64,000 nucleotides of DNA from assembly GCA_028285485.1 (NCBI GenBank), contig JANQPC010000030.1, forward strand, positions 50,712 to 114,711, read 5' to 3'. Positions 45,766 to 53,979 of this stretch are shown piece by piece. Under the pieces are notes generated by a model. That model saw only the letters and a program-made list of their open reading frames with translations, was not told where the DNA came from and ran no database searches. Every line of letters begins with the position of its first letter. The stretch's first letter is position 1. The DNA comes from Paracoccaceae bacterium (lineage in GTDB: Bacteria; Pseudomonadota; Alphaproteobacteria; Rhodobacterales; Rhodobacteraceae). Made by a program: the position numbers and the translations under genes.

Positions 45766-45865
45766 CATCTGCGCATAAGAACGCCGCACTTCTTCATTTG
45801 ACATCATATGTTCCGACCCTGACACTTACGGCCAATTCACACGGAAAAAACAGGGAAATTTTGCT

Positions 45866-46849
45866 ATGAACGCCTTTGGAACCTTTGCCTCGGCCCTTGC
45901 GCTATCCGCGTTGGCCACCGGCGCCTTCGCGCAAGACATCACCATGCGGCTACACACGCTGGTGCAGGATCCGCACCCCTATAACGATATGGCCGCCTTC
46001 ATGGCAGAAGAGGTGAGCGCCCGTACCGATGGCGCCATCGCCATTGAGCTCTTCAATGCAGGGCAGCTAGGAACAGACCCGGCGGTGATCGGCGAAATGG
46101 GCCTGGGCACGATTGATCTGATGATCAGCTCCACCAATAACGCCGCGGAGGCTGTACCGGATTATCAGATCTTTTCGATCCCCTACCTGTTTGCAGGGTA
46201 CGACGATCTGATGGCGCGCGTCGGCCCCGGCTCGGCGGCGGAAACCTACTTCCGCGAGGCCTATGCCGCTAACGGGCTCAACATGCAGCTTCTGGCGCTT
46301 GGGGGCTCGGGCAGCCGCAACATGTCCAACGCCCTCGGCCCGGTGAACGCCCTGGCCGACATCGAGGGCATGAAGATGCGCACGCCGCCTTCGCCGATGA
46401 TCTCGCGCACCTGGGAAACGCTCGGCACATTGCCCGTGAGCGTGGCCTGGGGCGAGCTTTACGCGGCGATCCAGACCGGCGTGGCCGAGGGGCTTGAAAG
46501 CTCGATCCCCGGCTATGCGGGCGCGAAACTCTTCGAAGTGGCGCCGTATCTCGCGCTGACGGGCCACACCATTCAGGTGAACCATGTCTCGATGAGCGAT
46601 CGCGCGTGGGGCCAGCTTTCCGAGGAACAGCAGCAGATCTTTCTCGATGTGGCCGCCGAAGCTTCGGCCCTCGGGATCGAGCGCGCCAAGTTCTACGAGG
46701 AAGAACTCGTCAGCCAGCTGCAATCGGAAAACGGTGTGACGGTGACCACACCGGATGTGACGGAGTTTCAGGCGGCGCTTGTCGAACTTCGCGGCGAACT
46801 GGCGACCGAGCTTGATCTGACATCCGCGATGGGCGCGCTCTTTCCCTAA
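45866..46849 (+). CDS. TRAP transporter solute-binding protein (DctP family)
   Basis: A 327-residue periplasmic protein: the signal peptide ends at TGAFA (about residue 22), then ITMRLHTLVQDPHPYNDMAAFMAEEVSARTDGAIAIELFNAGQLG. The carboxylate-binding region with the conserved arginine is GMKMRTPPSPMISRTWETLGTLPVSVAWGELYAAIQTGVAEGLE (Arg in MRTP). Ligand is a carboxylate, sulfonate or similar acid. It is the first gene of the dctPQM set and is followed by a strong hairpin. Confidence 0.9.
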   Translation: MNAFGTFASALALSALATGAFAQDITMRLHTLVQDPHPYNDMAAFMAEEVSARTDGAIAIELFNAGQLGTDPAVIGEMGLGTIDLMISSTNNAAEAVPDYQIFSIPYLFAGYDDLMARVGPGSAAETYFREAYAANGLNMQLLALGGSGSRNMSNALGPVNALADIEGMKMRTPPSPMISRTWETLGTLPVSVAWGELYAAIQTGVAEGLESSIPGYAGAKLFEVAPYLALTGHTIQVNHVSMSDRAWGQLSEEQQQIFLDVAAEASALGIERAKFYEEELVSQLQSENGVTVTTPDVTEFQAALVELRGELATELDLTSAMGALFP

Positions 46850-46866
46850 GCGCGCGGCGATCAGGC

Positions 46867-46897
46867 GGCAGCGGGCCGGCACGTCCGGCACGCTGCC
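46867..46897 (+). promoter_or_regulatory. Intercistronic hairpin after TRAP binding-protein gene
   Basis: GGCAGCG (46867-46873) pairs with CGCTGCC (46891-46897) and, after one G/A mismatch, GCCGG (46875-46879) pairs with CCGGC (46885-46889), leaving a 5-nt loop. It lies between the dctP stop and the dctQ ribosome site, without a T-run. It is likely to favour dctP expression over the permeases. Confidence 0.55.
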
Positions 46898-46918
46898 CTT
46901 GAACGGGAGGCGGCCGCC

Positions 46919-47386
46919 ATGGCCCGGATCAACGATGCCCTCGAAACCATCACCAGCTGGGTGATGGCCGCGGCCTTCGCCGCCCTGATCGGCGTTGTCG
47001 CGCTCCAGGTGCTGGCGCGCAACGTATTTTCGCTGCCGATGATCTGGACGCTGGATGTTGCCCAGCTTCTCTTCGCCTGGTGCATCTTCCTCGGCGCGGG
47101 CGTCGCCTTCCGGCGGGGCACACATTACATTGTGGATCTCTGGCCCGCCGAGGGGCCGCTCGCCTGGATCCCCGCGGCCTGCGCCTTCCTTGCCGGTGTG
47201 ATCGTGGTTTACGTGCTGGTCTGGCACGGGATCGATATGGCCGAGATCACCGCGCGCCGCCAAAGCCAAACGCTGGGGATCTCGCTGGCGTGGAACTTCG
47301 CGCCGATCCCGATCTGCGGCGCGCTGATCGGGCTTGCCCTGATTGAACAGGTGCTGGGCCTGATGCGGCGGGGGAGCGCCGGGTGA
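46919..47386 (+). CDS. TRAP transporter small permease (DctQ family)
   Basis: A 155-residue protein with four membrane helices, as expected for DctQ (WVMAAAFAALIGVVALQVLARNVF first, with the conserved QVLARNVF; then WTLDVAQLLFAWCIFLGAGVAFRRGTHYIVD). GGGAGG precedes the ATG. Its stop overlaps the GTG start of the large permease. Confidence 0.87.
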   Translation: MARINDALETITSWVMAAAFAALIGVVALQVLARNVFSLPMIWTLDVAQLLFAWCIFLGAGVAFRRGTHYIVDLWPAEGPLAWIPAACAFLAGVIVVYVLVWHGIDMAEITARRQSQTLGISLAWNFAPIPICGALIGLALIEQVLGLMRRGSAG

Positions 47387-48675
47387 ACCCCCTTGTGGTG
47401 CTCATCGGCGGGTTCTTCCTGCTCGTCGCCCTGCGCGTGAACATAGGCTTCGCGCTGATCCTCGCCTCGGTCATCGTAATGGTGATGGAGGGTCTACCGC
47501 TCACCTCCGTGATCAATCAGATGTATTCCAACATCGACAGTTTTACGCTGCTGGCGGTGCCGTTCTTCATGTTCCTGGGGCGCATCCTTAACAGCGGCTC
47601 GATCACCCAAAGGCTGCTCGATCTTTCAAATGCCTCGGTGGGCCATATCCGCGGCGGGCTGGGGCATGTGAACGTGTTCGTCTCGATGGTGTTCGCCTCG
47701 CTCTCGGGCTCCGCCGCCGCAGATACAGCCTCGATCGGCTCGATCCTGATCCCAGCGATGAAGCGCGCGGGCTATTCCCCGGCGTTCTCGGCGGCGCTCA
47801 CCGCGGCCTCCTCAACACTGGGCGTGATCATCCCGCCATCGATCATCCTGATCGTCTACGGCGCGTTCGGGAACGTTTCGATCGGTGCGCTCTTTCTGGG
47901 CGGTGTGGTGCCAGGGCTCACGATTGGCGTTTCGATGATGCTCTACACCTATCTCGTCGCCTTGCGAGAGGGGTATCCTGCCCTGCCCTTTCCCGGCCTC
48001 GCGGCGCTGCGCACCGCGCTCTGGCGCGGCGCGGCAGCCATGCTGATCCCGGTATTCGTGCTGGGCGGCGTGATCGCCGGGGTCTTTACCCCCACGGAGG
48101 CCGCAATCAGCGCGGTGCTCTGGGCGCTGATCCTTACCTTCATCCTCTTCCGCGATGTGCCAGTATCCGAGATCCCGAAGCTTCTCATCGCAGCGGTGCT
48201 CGATTTCTCCGTGCCGCTCTTCACCGTGGCGGGCGCGGGTATCTTTGGCTGGCTGATCGCCTATCTGGGTGCGGCCAAGATCGTGGTGGCCTTCATCACC
48301 TCGGTCAGCAGCGATCCGACCGTGATTATCCTCATGCTGATCGGCTTTCTCCTGCTCGTCGGCACAGTTCTGAACCCGATCTCGGCGGTGCTGATCTTCC
48401 TGCCCATCATCCAGGCATTGGGCGATCTGGCGGGCATGAACCCGGTGCATATGGGCGTCTTGGCCACGATCACGCTTTCGGTGGGCTTGATCACGCCGCC
48501 CTACGGCATCTGCCTGCTCATCGCTTCGCAAATCGCGGACGTACCGCTTGGCCGCGCAATGCTTGCCGTCCTGCCAATCGTGGGGCTCACGATCAGCATC
48601 GCGGTGCTTTCGATTTTCTTTCCCGATCTCGTTCTCGCCCTGCCGCGCCTGGCCTTTCCAAATGTCTTCAACTGA
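47383..48675 (+). CDS. TRAP transporter large permease (DctM family)
   Basis: A 430-residue permease with about 12 helices. Typical DctM stretches are present: FTLLAVPFFMFLGRILNSGSITQRLLDLSNASVGHIRGGLGHVNVFVSMVFASLSGSAAADTASIGSILIPAMKRAGYSPAFSAALTAASSTLGVIIPPSI. It completes the sodium-coupled uptake system with dctP and dctQ. The DapA-like gene starts 23 bp later with AAGGAA as ribosome site. Confidence 0.9.
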   Translation: MNPLVVLIGGFFLLVALRVNIGFALILASVIVMVMEGLPLTSVINQMYSNIDSFTLLAVPFFMFLGRILNSGSITQRLLDLSNASVGHIRGGLGHVNVFVSMVFASLSGSAAADTASIGSILIPAMKRAGYSPAFSAALTAASSTLGVIIPPSIILIVYGAFGNVSIGALFLGGVVPGLTIGVSMMLYTYLVALREGYPALPFPGLAALRTALWRGAAAMLIPVFVLGGVIAGVFTPTEAAISAVLWALILTFILFRDVPVSEIPKLLIAAVLDFSVPLFTVAGAGIFGWLIAYLGAAKIVVAFITSVSSDPTVIILMLIGFLLLVGTVLNPISAVLIFLPIIQALGDLAGMNPVHMGVLATITLSVGLITPPYGICLLIASQIADVPLGRAMLAVLPIVGLTISIAVLSIFFPDLVLALPRLAFPNVFN

Positions 48676-48698
48676 ACACCAAAGAAGGAATTTCACCC

Positions 48699-49634
48699 AT
48701 GGCCCATACCAAACCAACCGGGAGCTTTGTGGCCCTTGTCACCCCGATGAACGCCGATGGCAGTATTGACCTTGAAGGCTTTCGCGATCTTCTGGCCTTT
48801 CACAAGGAACACGGCACAAGCGCCGTTCTGATCATGGGATCGACGGGCGAGGTTTCGATGCTGAGCCCGGAGGAGAAACGGCAGATCATCACCGAAACGG
48901 TGAAGATGCGGCCCGAAGGCATCCAGATGTTCTACGGCTGCTCGGGCAACAACACCGCCACGGCCATCGAGATGGTGCGCTTTGCCGAAGGCGAAGGGGC
49001 CGATGGCGCCATCATCGCAGCCCCCTCCTATATTTGCGCGCCGAACGCCGATATCACCGATTTCGTGGAAGAGGTGTGTGATTCAACCGATCTTGCCATC
49101 GGCTTTTACAACAACCCTCCGCGGGTGAAGACGGATCTGCATTGGGATGACATGCTGAGGCTGGCCCAGCACCCCAACATGGTTGTGCTGAAGGAAAGCA
49201 CCACGCGGGTTGGCCAGGTGGCGCAGATGTGTGCGGCCCAGCCCGATCTTTCGATCATGTGCTGCTGTTCGCCGAACCTTGGGCTGGTGGTGCCCACCAT
49301 GTCGCTCGGCGGTCACGGCACGGCGAACATGACGGGCAACATCATCCCGCGAGAATTTGCCGTGATCTCAAAACCCTGGGAAAGCCCCGAGGATGCGGTG
49401 AATTTCAAAGACGCGTATCTGCACAATCTCGATATGCTGCACTTCGCCTATTCCGCCATCAATCCGGTGGCGATCAAAACCCTGATGCGCGCCGTGGGCC
49501 TGCCCTCGGGCCCGCTGCGCAAACCGCTGAAACCGCTCGATGCGGCGGGCCTGCAGCACGGGCTTGAAATCGTGGCGCGGCTCGGGCTTGATCAAAGCTA
49601 TGGCTACAAGCTGAAAGCCGATCTCGCTGCATGA
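48699..49634 (+). CDS. Dihydrodipicolinate synthase-family aldolase/lyase
   Basis: A 311-residue class I aldolase-fold protein of the DapA/NanA family. It has GSTGEVSMLSPEEKRQIITETV at about 47, the catalytic tyrosine region IGFYNNPPRVKTD (about 130-143), and the Schiff-base lysine in MVVLKEST (about 165). Housekeeping DapA has GTTGE and a different C-terminus; the location after a TRAP importer points to a catabolic lyase or dehydratase on a keto-acid, for example as in hydroxyproline, sialate or keto-deoxy-sugar acid pathways. It is coupled to the next gene by a 4-bp overlap. Confidence 0.83.
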   Translation: MAHTKPTGSFVALVTPMNADGSIDLEGFRDLLAFHKEHGTSAVLIMGSTGEVSMLSPEEKRQIITETVKMRPEGIQMFYGCSGNNTATAIEMVRFAEGEGADGAIIAAPSYICAPNADITDFVEEVCDSTDLAIGFYNNPPRVKTDLHWDDMLRLAQHPNMVVLKESTTRVGQVAQMCAAQPDLSIMCCCSPNLGLVVPTMSLGGHGTANMTGNIIPREFAVISKPWESPEDAVNFKDAYLHNLDMLHFAYSAINPVAIKTLMRAVGLPSGPLRKPLKPLDAAGLQHGLEIVARLGLDQSYGYKLKADLAA

Positions 49635-50401
49635 CCGGCGCGCGCGTCACTCTGATCACCGGTGCGTCAAGCGGGATTGGCTCGGCAACGGCACGGCGCC
49701 TGGCGGCGCCCGGCGAAGCGCTCTTGCTCACTGCCCGGGGCGGGGTGGATGGCGGCAAGGTGGCGGCCCTTGAAGCAGTTGCCGAAGAGGCGCGCGGGGC
49801 GGGCGCGGAGGTGGCGATCAAGGTGGCCGATCTTGCCGAACCCGGAGCCGCCGCAGCGCTTGTGGATGCCACACTTGCCCGCTTCGGGCGGCTTGACCGG
49901 ATCGTTTCCAACGCCGGTTTCGCCGTCTCGGGAACGCTGAACGAAACGCCAGAGGAGAAGTATGAAAGCTCGATGCAGGTGATCTTTCGCACCTTCCTCG
50001 ATCTCGTGCGCGCCGCCGAACCCGCACTGACCGCCGCGCCCGCGGGGCGGATCGTGAATGTCAGTTCCTTCGTCGTCGATCAGGTGCCCGGCGGCCGCGC
50101 CTTCCCCGCCACTGCCGCCGCAAAGGGCGCGGCTGATGCGCTGGCCCGCACGCTGGCGGTGGAATTTGCGCCCAACGGCATCACCGTCAATTCCGTGGCG
50201 CCCGGCTTCACCGAGAAGGAAAGCCACGGGCATTCCGCCCTGTCCCAGGCCGCCTGGGATGCCGCCGCCGCGCTCACCCCCGATGGCCGCCTCGCCAAAC
50301 CGGCGGACGTGGCTGCAGCCATCGCGTTTTTTCTCAGCGACGAGGCCGCGCATATCACCGGGCAGTGCCTGCGGGTGGATGGCGGCCTGTCGCTCGTTTG
50401 A
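49631..50401 (+). CDS. SDR-family oxidoreductase lacking the catalytic tyrosine
   Basis: A 256-residue short-chain dehydrogenase: NAD(P)-binding TGASSGIGSATARRLA (residues 10-25), SNAGFAVSG, and the serine in VNVSSF. In the active-site motif the position four before the lysine is threonine (PATAAAKGAADAL), whereas classic SDRs have tyrosine. The codon is ACT, not a one-base slip of TAC/TAT. The end CLRVDGGLSLV is normal. It either uses another acid or has lost classical reductase activity. It overlaps the DapA-like gene and shares its operon. Confidence 0.8.
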   Translation: MTGARVTLITGASSGIGSATARRLAAPGEALLLTARGGVDGGKVAALEAVAEEARGAGAEVAIKVADLAEPGAAAALVDATLARFGRLDRIVSNAGFAVSGTLNETPEEKYESSMQVIFRTFLDLVRAAEPALTAAPAGRIVNVSSFVVDQVPGGRAFPATAAAKGAADALARTLAVEFAPNGITVNSVAPGFTEKESHGHSALSQAAWDAAAALTPDGRLAKPADVAAAIAFFLSDEAAHITGQCLRVDGGLSLV

Positions 50402-50414
50402 AAGGATCCCGGCC

Positions 50415-50621
50415 ATGCCCATCGTGCGCATCACCCTTGCCGAAGGCCGCACCAAGGCGCAAAAACACGCCCTCGCCCGCGAGGTAACTGAAAGCGTGGT
50501 GCGGCATTGCGATATCGGGGCCGAGCACGTCTACGTGCTTTTCGAAGACATCCCGCCGGATGAATGGATGGTGGGGGGCGACACCATTACCGAACGCCGG
50601 CGCGCGCGCGGCGAGGCCTAG
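50415..50621 (+). CDS. 4-oxalocrotonate tautomerase-family small enzyme
   Basis: A 68-residue protein, the normal size of this family. It begins MPIVRITLAEGRT, so removal of Met exposes the catalytic Pro1. It continues KAQKHALAREVTESVVRHC and VYVLFEDIPPDEWMVGG, the typical helix and C-terminal strand. Such enzymes tautomerise or dehalogenate unsaturated keto-acids. It lies between the SDR and the molybdoenzyme in the TRAP operon and would isomerise an enol/keto intermediate there. Confidence 0.8.
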   Translation: MPIVRITLAEGRTKAQKHALAREVTESVVRHCDIGAEHVYVLFEDIPPDEWMVGGDTITERRRARGEA

Positions 50622-50630
50622 CGGCCCCGC

Positions 50631-52877
50631 ATGGCGCAGAAACCGGTCAGCCTGTGCCACTGGGGGGCGTTCGAGGCAGAGCTCGTGGGCGGGCGTTTCG
50701 TGGCGGCCACGCCTTGGCCCGGAAGCGGCGCACCACCCGAAATGATCGGGGCGCTTCCCGAGCTTGTCTATTCCGATACCCGCATCCTGCGGCCCCACAT
50801 ACGCCGCGGCTGGCTTGATCGCGGGCATCGCGCAGACGGGGCGGGCCGCGGTGCGGAAGAGATGGTGCCGGTGGAATGGGAGACCGCGCTGGATCTCGTG
50901 GCCGCAGAGATCGCACGGGTGCGCGAGGCCCATGGGCACACCGCGCTTTTCGCGGGCTCCTACGGCTGGTCAAGCGCAGGCCGCTTTCACCACGCGCGAA
51001 GCCAGATCCGGCGATTCTACGGGGCGCTCGGCGGATTTACCGATCAGACCGGCAACTATTCCTGGGGCGCGGCGGAGGTGATCCTCGAAGAGGTGCTGGG
51101 TTCGTCCGATGCCGTGCGGGGTGGGGCTACGGCGTGGGAAAGCATCATCGGGGCCACGGATACTTTCGTGGCCTTTGGCGGGCTGAACCCAAAGAACTGG
51201 AAAGTTACCTCAGGCGGCGCCGGCCACCATCACATGGCCGATCATGTGCGCGCCGCAGCGCGGAAAGGCACGCGCTTCGTTGTGATCAGCCCCTTTGCCG
51301 ACGATATACCGGAAGGGATCGAGGCCGATTGGATCGCCCCGCGCCCGGGCACCGACACCGCGATCATGCTGGCGCTCGCGCGCGAAATGGTGCGGCGCGG
51401 GCGGGTCGATCACGCGTTTCTCAACGCCTACACCGCCGGGGCGGATAGTTTTCTTTCCTCCCTCGACGGCAGCGGGGACGGCGTTGAGAAGACGCTCGAT
51501 TGGGCCGCCGGGATCGCGGACGTGCCTGTGGCCGATCTCAAGCGGTTGGCGGACCGGATCGAAACGGGCCGCGTTATGCTCACCGCCGCATGGGCGCTGC
51601 AACGCGCCCGGCATGGAGAGATGACCTATTGGGCCCTGATCGCGCTGGCCGCCGTGCTGGGCCAGATCGGCCTTCCCGGCGGTGGCTTCGGCTTCGGGTA
51701 CGGTTCGCTGAACGCGGTGGGCCATGGCGCCACAAAAGGGCTGGTGCCCAGCCTGCCCCGGCTTGGCAACGAAAGCGGCACCGTGATCCCGGTGGCGCGC
51801 TTCGCCGATATGCTGGAGTCACCGGGGCGTGAGATTCCCTTCCGCGGCGGGCAGGTCACCTTGCCCGAGGTGCGGCTGATCCATTGGGCGGGCGGCAACC
51901 CCTTTCACCACGCGCAGGATCTTTTCAGGCTACAGCGGCTCTGGGCGCAGCCCGAGACGATCATCGTGCACGAACAGGTTTGGAATGCGACGGCGCGGCG
52001 CGCCGACATCGTTCTACCAGCCACGACAGCTTTCGAGCGCAACGATATCGGTGGCACCTCGCGCGACAGGCATGTGTTCTACATGCCGCGCCTGATCGCG
52101 CCCCGGGGCGAAGCGCGGGCGGATTACGAGATCTTCAGCGCACTGGCCGAACGGCTGGGCGCGGCGCCGGCCTTCACCGAGGGGCTGGATGAGGCGGGCT
52201 GGCTCAAGAAGCTCTGGGCCACATCGATCAAGAAGGCGCATAGCCTTGGGATCGACGCGCCTGATTTCGAGGCGCTTCAGGCGCAAAACGTCTGGCATGT
52301 GCCCACGCCCGAGCGCCCTGAAGTTCTGCTCGGCGCGTATCGGCACGATCCCACGGCGGCGCGGCTGCCCACCCCTTCTGGCAGGATCGAGCTTACGTCC
52401 AAGCGAATCGAAGGGTACGCGCTGGACGACATGCCTCCGCACCCGGCCTGGATGGCAGCAGATCATGGGGAAGGCGGCGAAGCGGAAGGCACCTTCGCGC
52501 TTCTCAGCCGCCAGCCGCGCCACTTCCTGCACAGCCAGCTCGCGCAAACGAGCCTCGCGCGGGAACCCGAGATCCTGCTCCACACCAAGGATGCCGCGGC
52601 CCTTGCCCTGGCCGATGGCGCGCAGGTGCGCGTCTCCTCCGATCGCGGCGCCTGCCTGGCGCGGCTGCGCTGCACCTCAGGGTGCCGCCGCGGCGTTGCG
52701 GCGATGGAAACGGGCCCGTGGTTTCGCGGCGCCGACGGGGTGGACCCCGGCGGAAACCCCAACGCGCTTACCGCCGATTTCCCAACATCCAGCCTGTCGC
52801 AAGCCACGGCTGCGCAAACCTGCCAAGTGCGGATTTCGCCGGCGGGCCCTGACAGCGGCACCGGGGGGAGCGCATAG
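50631..52877 (+). CDS. Cytoplasmic DMSO-reductase-family molybdoenzyme (BisC-like)
   Basis: A 748-residue molybdopterin enzyme with no signal peptide and no iron-sulfur cysteine motif at the N-terminus. The segment FAGSYGWSSAGRFHHARSQIRRFYGALGGFTDQTGNYSWGAAEV matches the biotin sulfoxide/TMAO/DMSO reductase group, in which a serine (within GWSSAG) coordinates molybdenum. Further family blocks are IHWAGGNPFHHAQDLFRLQRLW and NATARRADIVLPATTAFERNDIGG. Known relatives reduce S- or N-oxides in the cytoplasm (BisC: biotin sulfoxide, methionine sulfoxide). Its place inside a TRAP catabolic operon suggests the imported acid carries a sulfoxide or N-oxide; that is inference. Confidence 0.85.
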   Translation: MAQKPVSLCHWGAFEAELVGGRFVAATPWPGSGAPPEMIGALPELVYSDTRILRPHIRRGWLDRGHRADGAGRGAEEMVPVEWETALDLVAAEIARVREAHGHTALFAGSYGWSSAGRFHHARSQIRRFYGALGGFTDQTGNYSWGAAEVILEEVLGSSDAVRGGATAWESIIGATDTFVAFGGLNPKNWKVTSGGAGHHHMADHVRAAARKGTRFVVISPFADDIPEGIEADWIAPRPGTDTAIMLALAREMVRRGRVDHAFLNAYTAGADSFLSSLDGSGDGVEKTLDWAAGIADVPVADLKRLADRIETGRVMLTAAWALQRARHGEMTYWALIALAAVLGQIGLPGGGFGFGYGSLNAVGHGATKGLVPSLPRLGNESGTVIPVARFADMLESPGREIPFRGGQVTLPEVRLIHWAGGNPFHHAQDLFRLQRLWAQPETIIVHEQVWNATARRADIVLPATTAFERNDIGGTSRDRHVFYMPRLIAPRGEARADYEIFSALAERLGAAPAFTEGLDEAGWLKKLWATSIKKAHSLGIDAPDFEALQAQNVWHVPTPERPEVLLGAYRHDPTAARLPTPSGRIELTSKRIEGYALDDMPPHPAWMAADHGEGGEAEGTFALLSRQPRHFLHSQLAQTSLAREPEILLHTKDAAALALADGAQVRVSSDRGACLARLRCTSGCRRGVAAMETGPWFRGADGVDPGGNPNALTADFPTSSLSQATAAQTCQVRISPAGPDSGTGGSA

Positions 52878-53947
52878 TGGCGGACAGCATCATTGTCATC
52901 GGTGCTGGCATTCTGGGCAGCATGATCGCCTGGCAGCTCGCGGACCGCGGCGCGCAGGTCACCGTGCTGGATGCGGGTGCCGCCTGCGAGCAGGCCTCCG
53001 AAGGCTCGCTGTGCTGGCTGAACGTGGCCTCCTGCGCCGACGAAACCTACGCCGCCTTCCGCATCCGCTCTCTGCGCCTCTGGCACGAGATCGCCGCCCG
53101 TACGCCCGATTGCCCCGTCGCGTTCAAGGGCAGCGTTGTCTGGACCGGGGTGCCGGATGCGCCCGAGCGGCAGGTCGCGATGATGGGGCGGTTGGGCTGG
53201 CCGGTGCGCGGCCTTGAAAGGGCAGATCTCAACCGGCTATTCCCCGGCGCGCAAAACCTGCCGGATCAGGCTCTCTTCGCGCCGGAGGAGGGCGCCGCTC
53301 ATCCGGCACAGATCGTTGCCTGGGCGCGGGAGCAGGCGGATGCCGCGGGTGCCCGATTTGTGGCGGCAGAGGTTTCGGTGCTCGACACCGCCGCGGGCCG
53401 GATCACGGGCGCCACACTCCGCGATGGGCGGAGGGTCGCGGCGGATGCCGTTGTTGTGGCGGCCGGCCGGGCCACGGCAACCCTCCTTGAGGGCGCGGGC
53501 ATCTCACTGCCTCAGCGCCCCGGGGCCGGCCTTACAGGGTGGACGGCGCCCTGCGCGCCGGTAATCGGCCACACGGTTTCAACCGACCGGCTCGATTTCT
53601 GGCAGGATGATGCGGGCCGCGTTCTCTTCACAAGCCCCGCCGCCAAAACGCCCGAAAATGCCGATGGCATGGGATTGGATGAGATGGTGGCGGCGCTGGC
53701 ATCGCTTTTCCCCGAACTAGCCGGCGCGCCGGTGGAACGCGCCTTCTCACGCACGAGGCCCCTCCCAGAAGACGGGTTTCCCGCCCTTGGCCAGACCCCG
53801 CTCCCCGGCCTTTTTGTGGCCTGCGCCCATAGCGGGATGACCCTGGCCCCGATCATCGCCGCATGCCTTGCGGATGATATTCTGGGCGGGCCGGGCAGTG
53901 GCACCCCTGCGCCCTACAGCATCGTCCGCTTCGCAGGGCCGCCTTGA
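52877..53947 (+). CDS. FAD-dependent amine/amino-acid oxidoreductase (DAO family)
   Basis: A 356-residue flavoprotein starting with GTG that shares one base with the upstream stop. The FAD-binding IVIGAGILGSMIAWQLADRGAQVTVLDA is at 5-32, and the C-terminal PLPEDGFPALGQTPLPGLFVACAHSGMTLAPIIA is typical of D-amino acid dehydrogenase/glycine oxidase/sarcosine oxidase-type enzymes. No signal peptide or covalent flavin motif is evident. It is the last gene of the plus-strand TRAP operon and probably oxidises an amino or N-methyl acid derived from the imported substrate. Confidence 0.85.
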   Translation: MADSIIVIGAGILGSMIAWQLADRGAQVTVLDAGAACEQASEGSLCWLNVASCADETYAAFRIRSLRLWHEIAARTPDCPVAFKGSVVWTGVPDAPERQVAMMGRLGWPVRGLERADLNRLFPGAQNLPDQALFAPEEGAAHPAQIVAWAREQADAAGARFVAAEVSVLDTAAGRITGATLRDGRRVAADAVVVAAGRATATLLEGAGISLPQRPGAGLTGWTAPCAPVIGHTVSTDRLDFWQDDAGRVLFTSPAAKTPENADGMGLDEMVAALASLFPELAGAPVERAFSRTRPLPEDGFPALGQTPLPGLFVACAHSGMTLAPIIAACLADDILGGPGSGTPAPYSIVRFAGPP

Positions 53948-53979
53948 CGCCGCGCCACGGGGCCGGAGTACACCCCGCG

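Noticed and set aside
45798..45826. A sigma-70 promoter (TTGACA) before dctP.
   Set aside because: The -35 match is perfect but no acceptable -10 hexamer is found at 16-18 bp, so it is mentioned only under the LysR gene.
46067..47269. A 400-codon minus-strand frame spanning dctP and dctQ.
   Set aside because: It covers two well-recognised genes and the hairpin between them, and has shadow-like composition.
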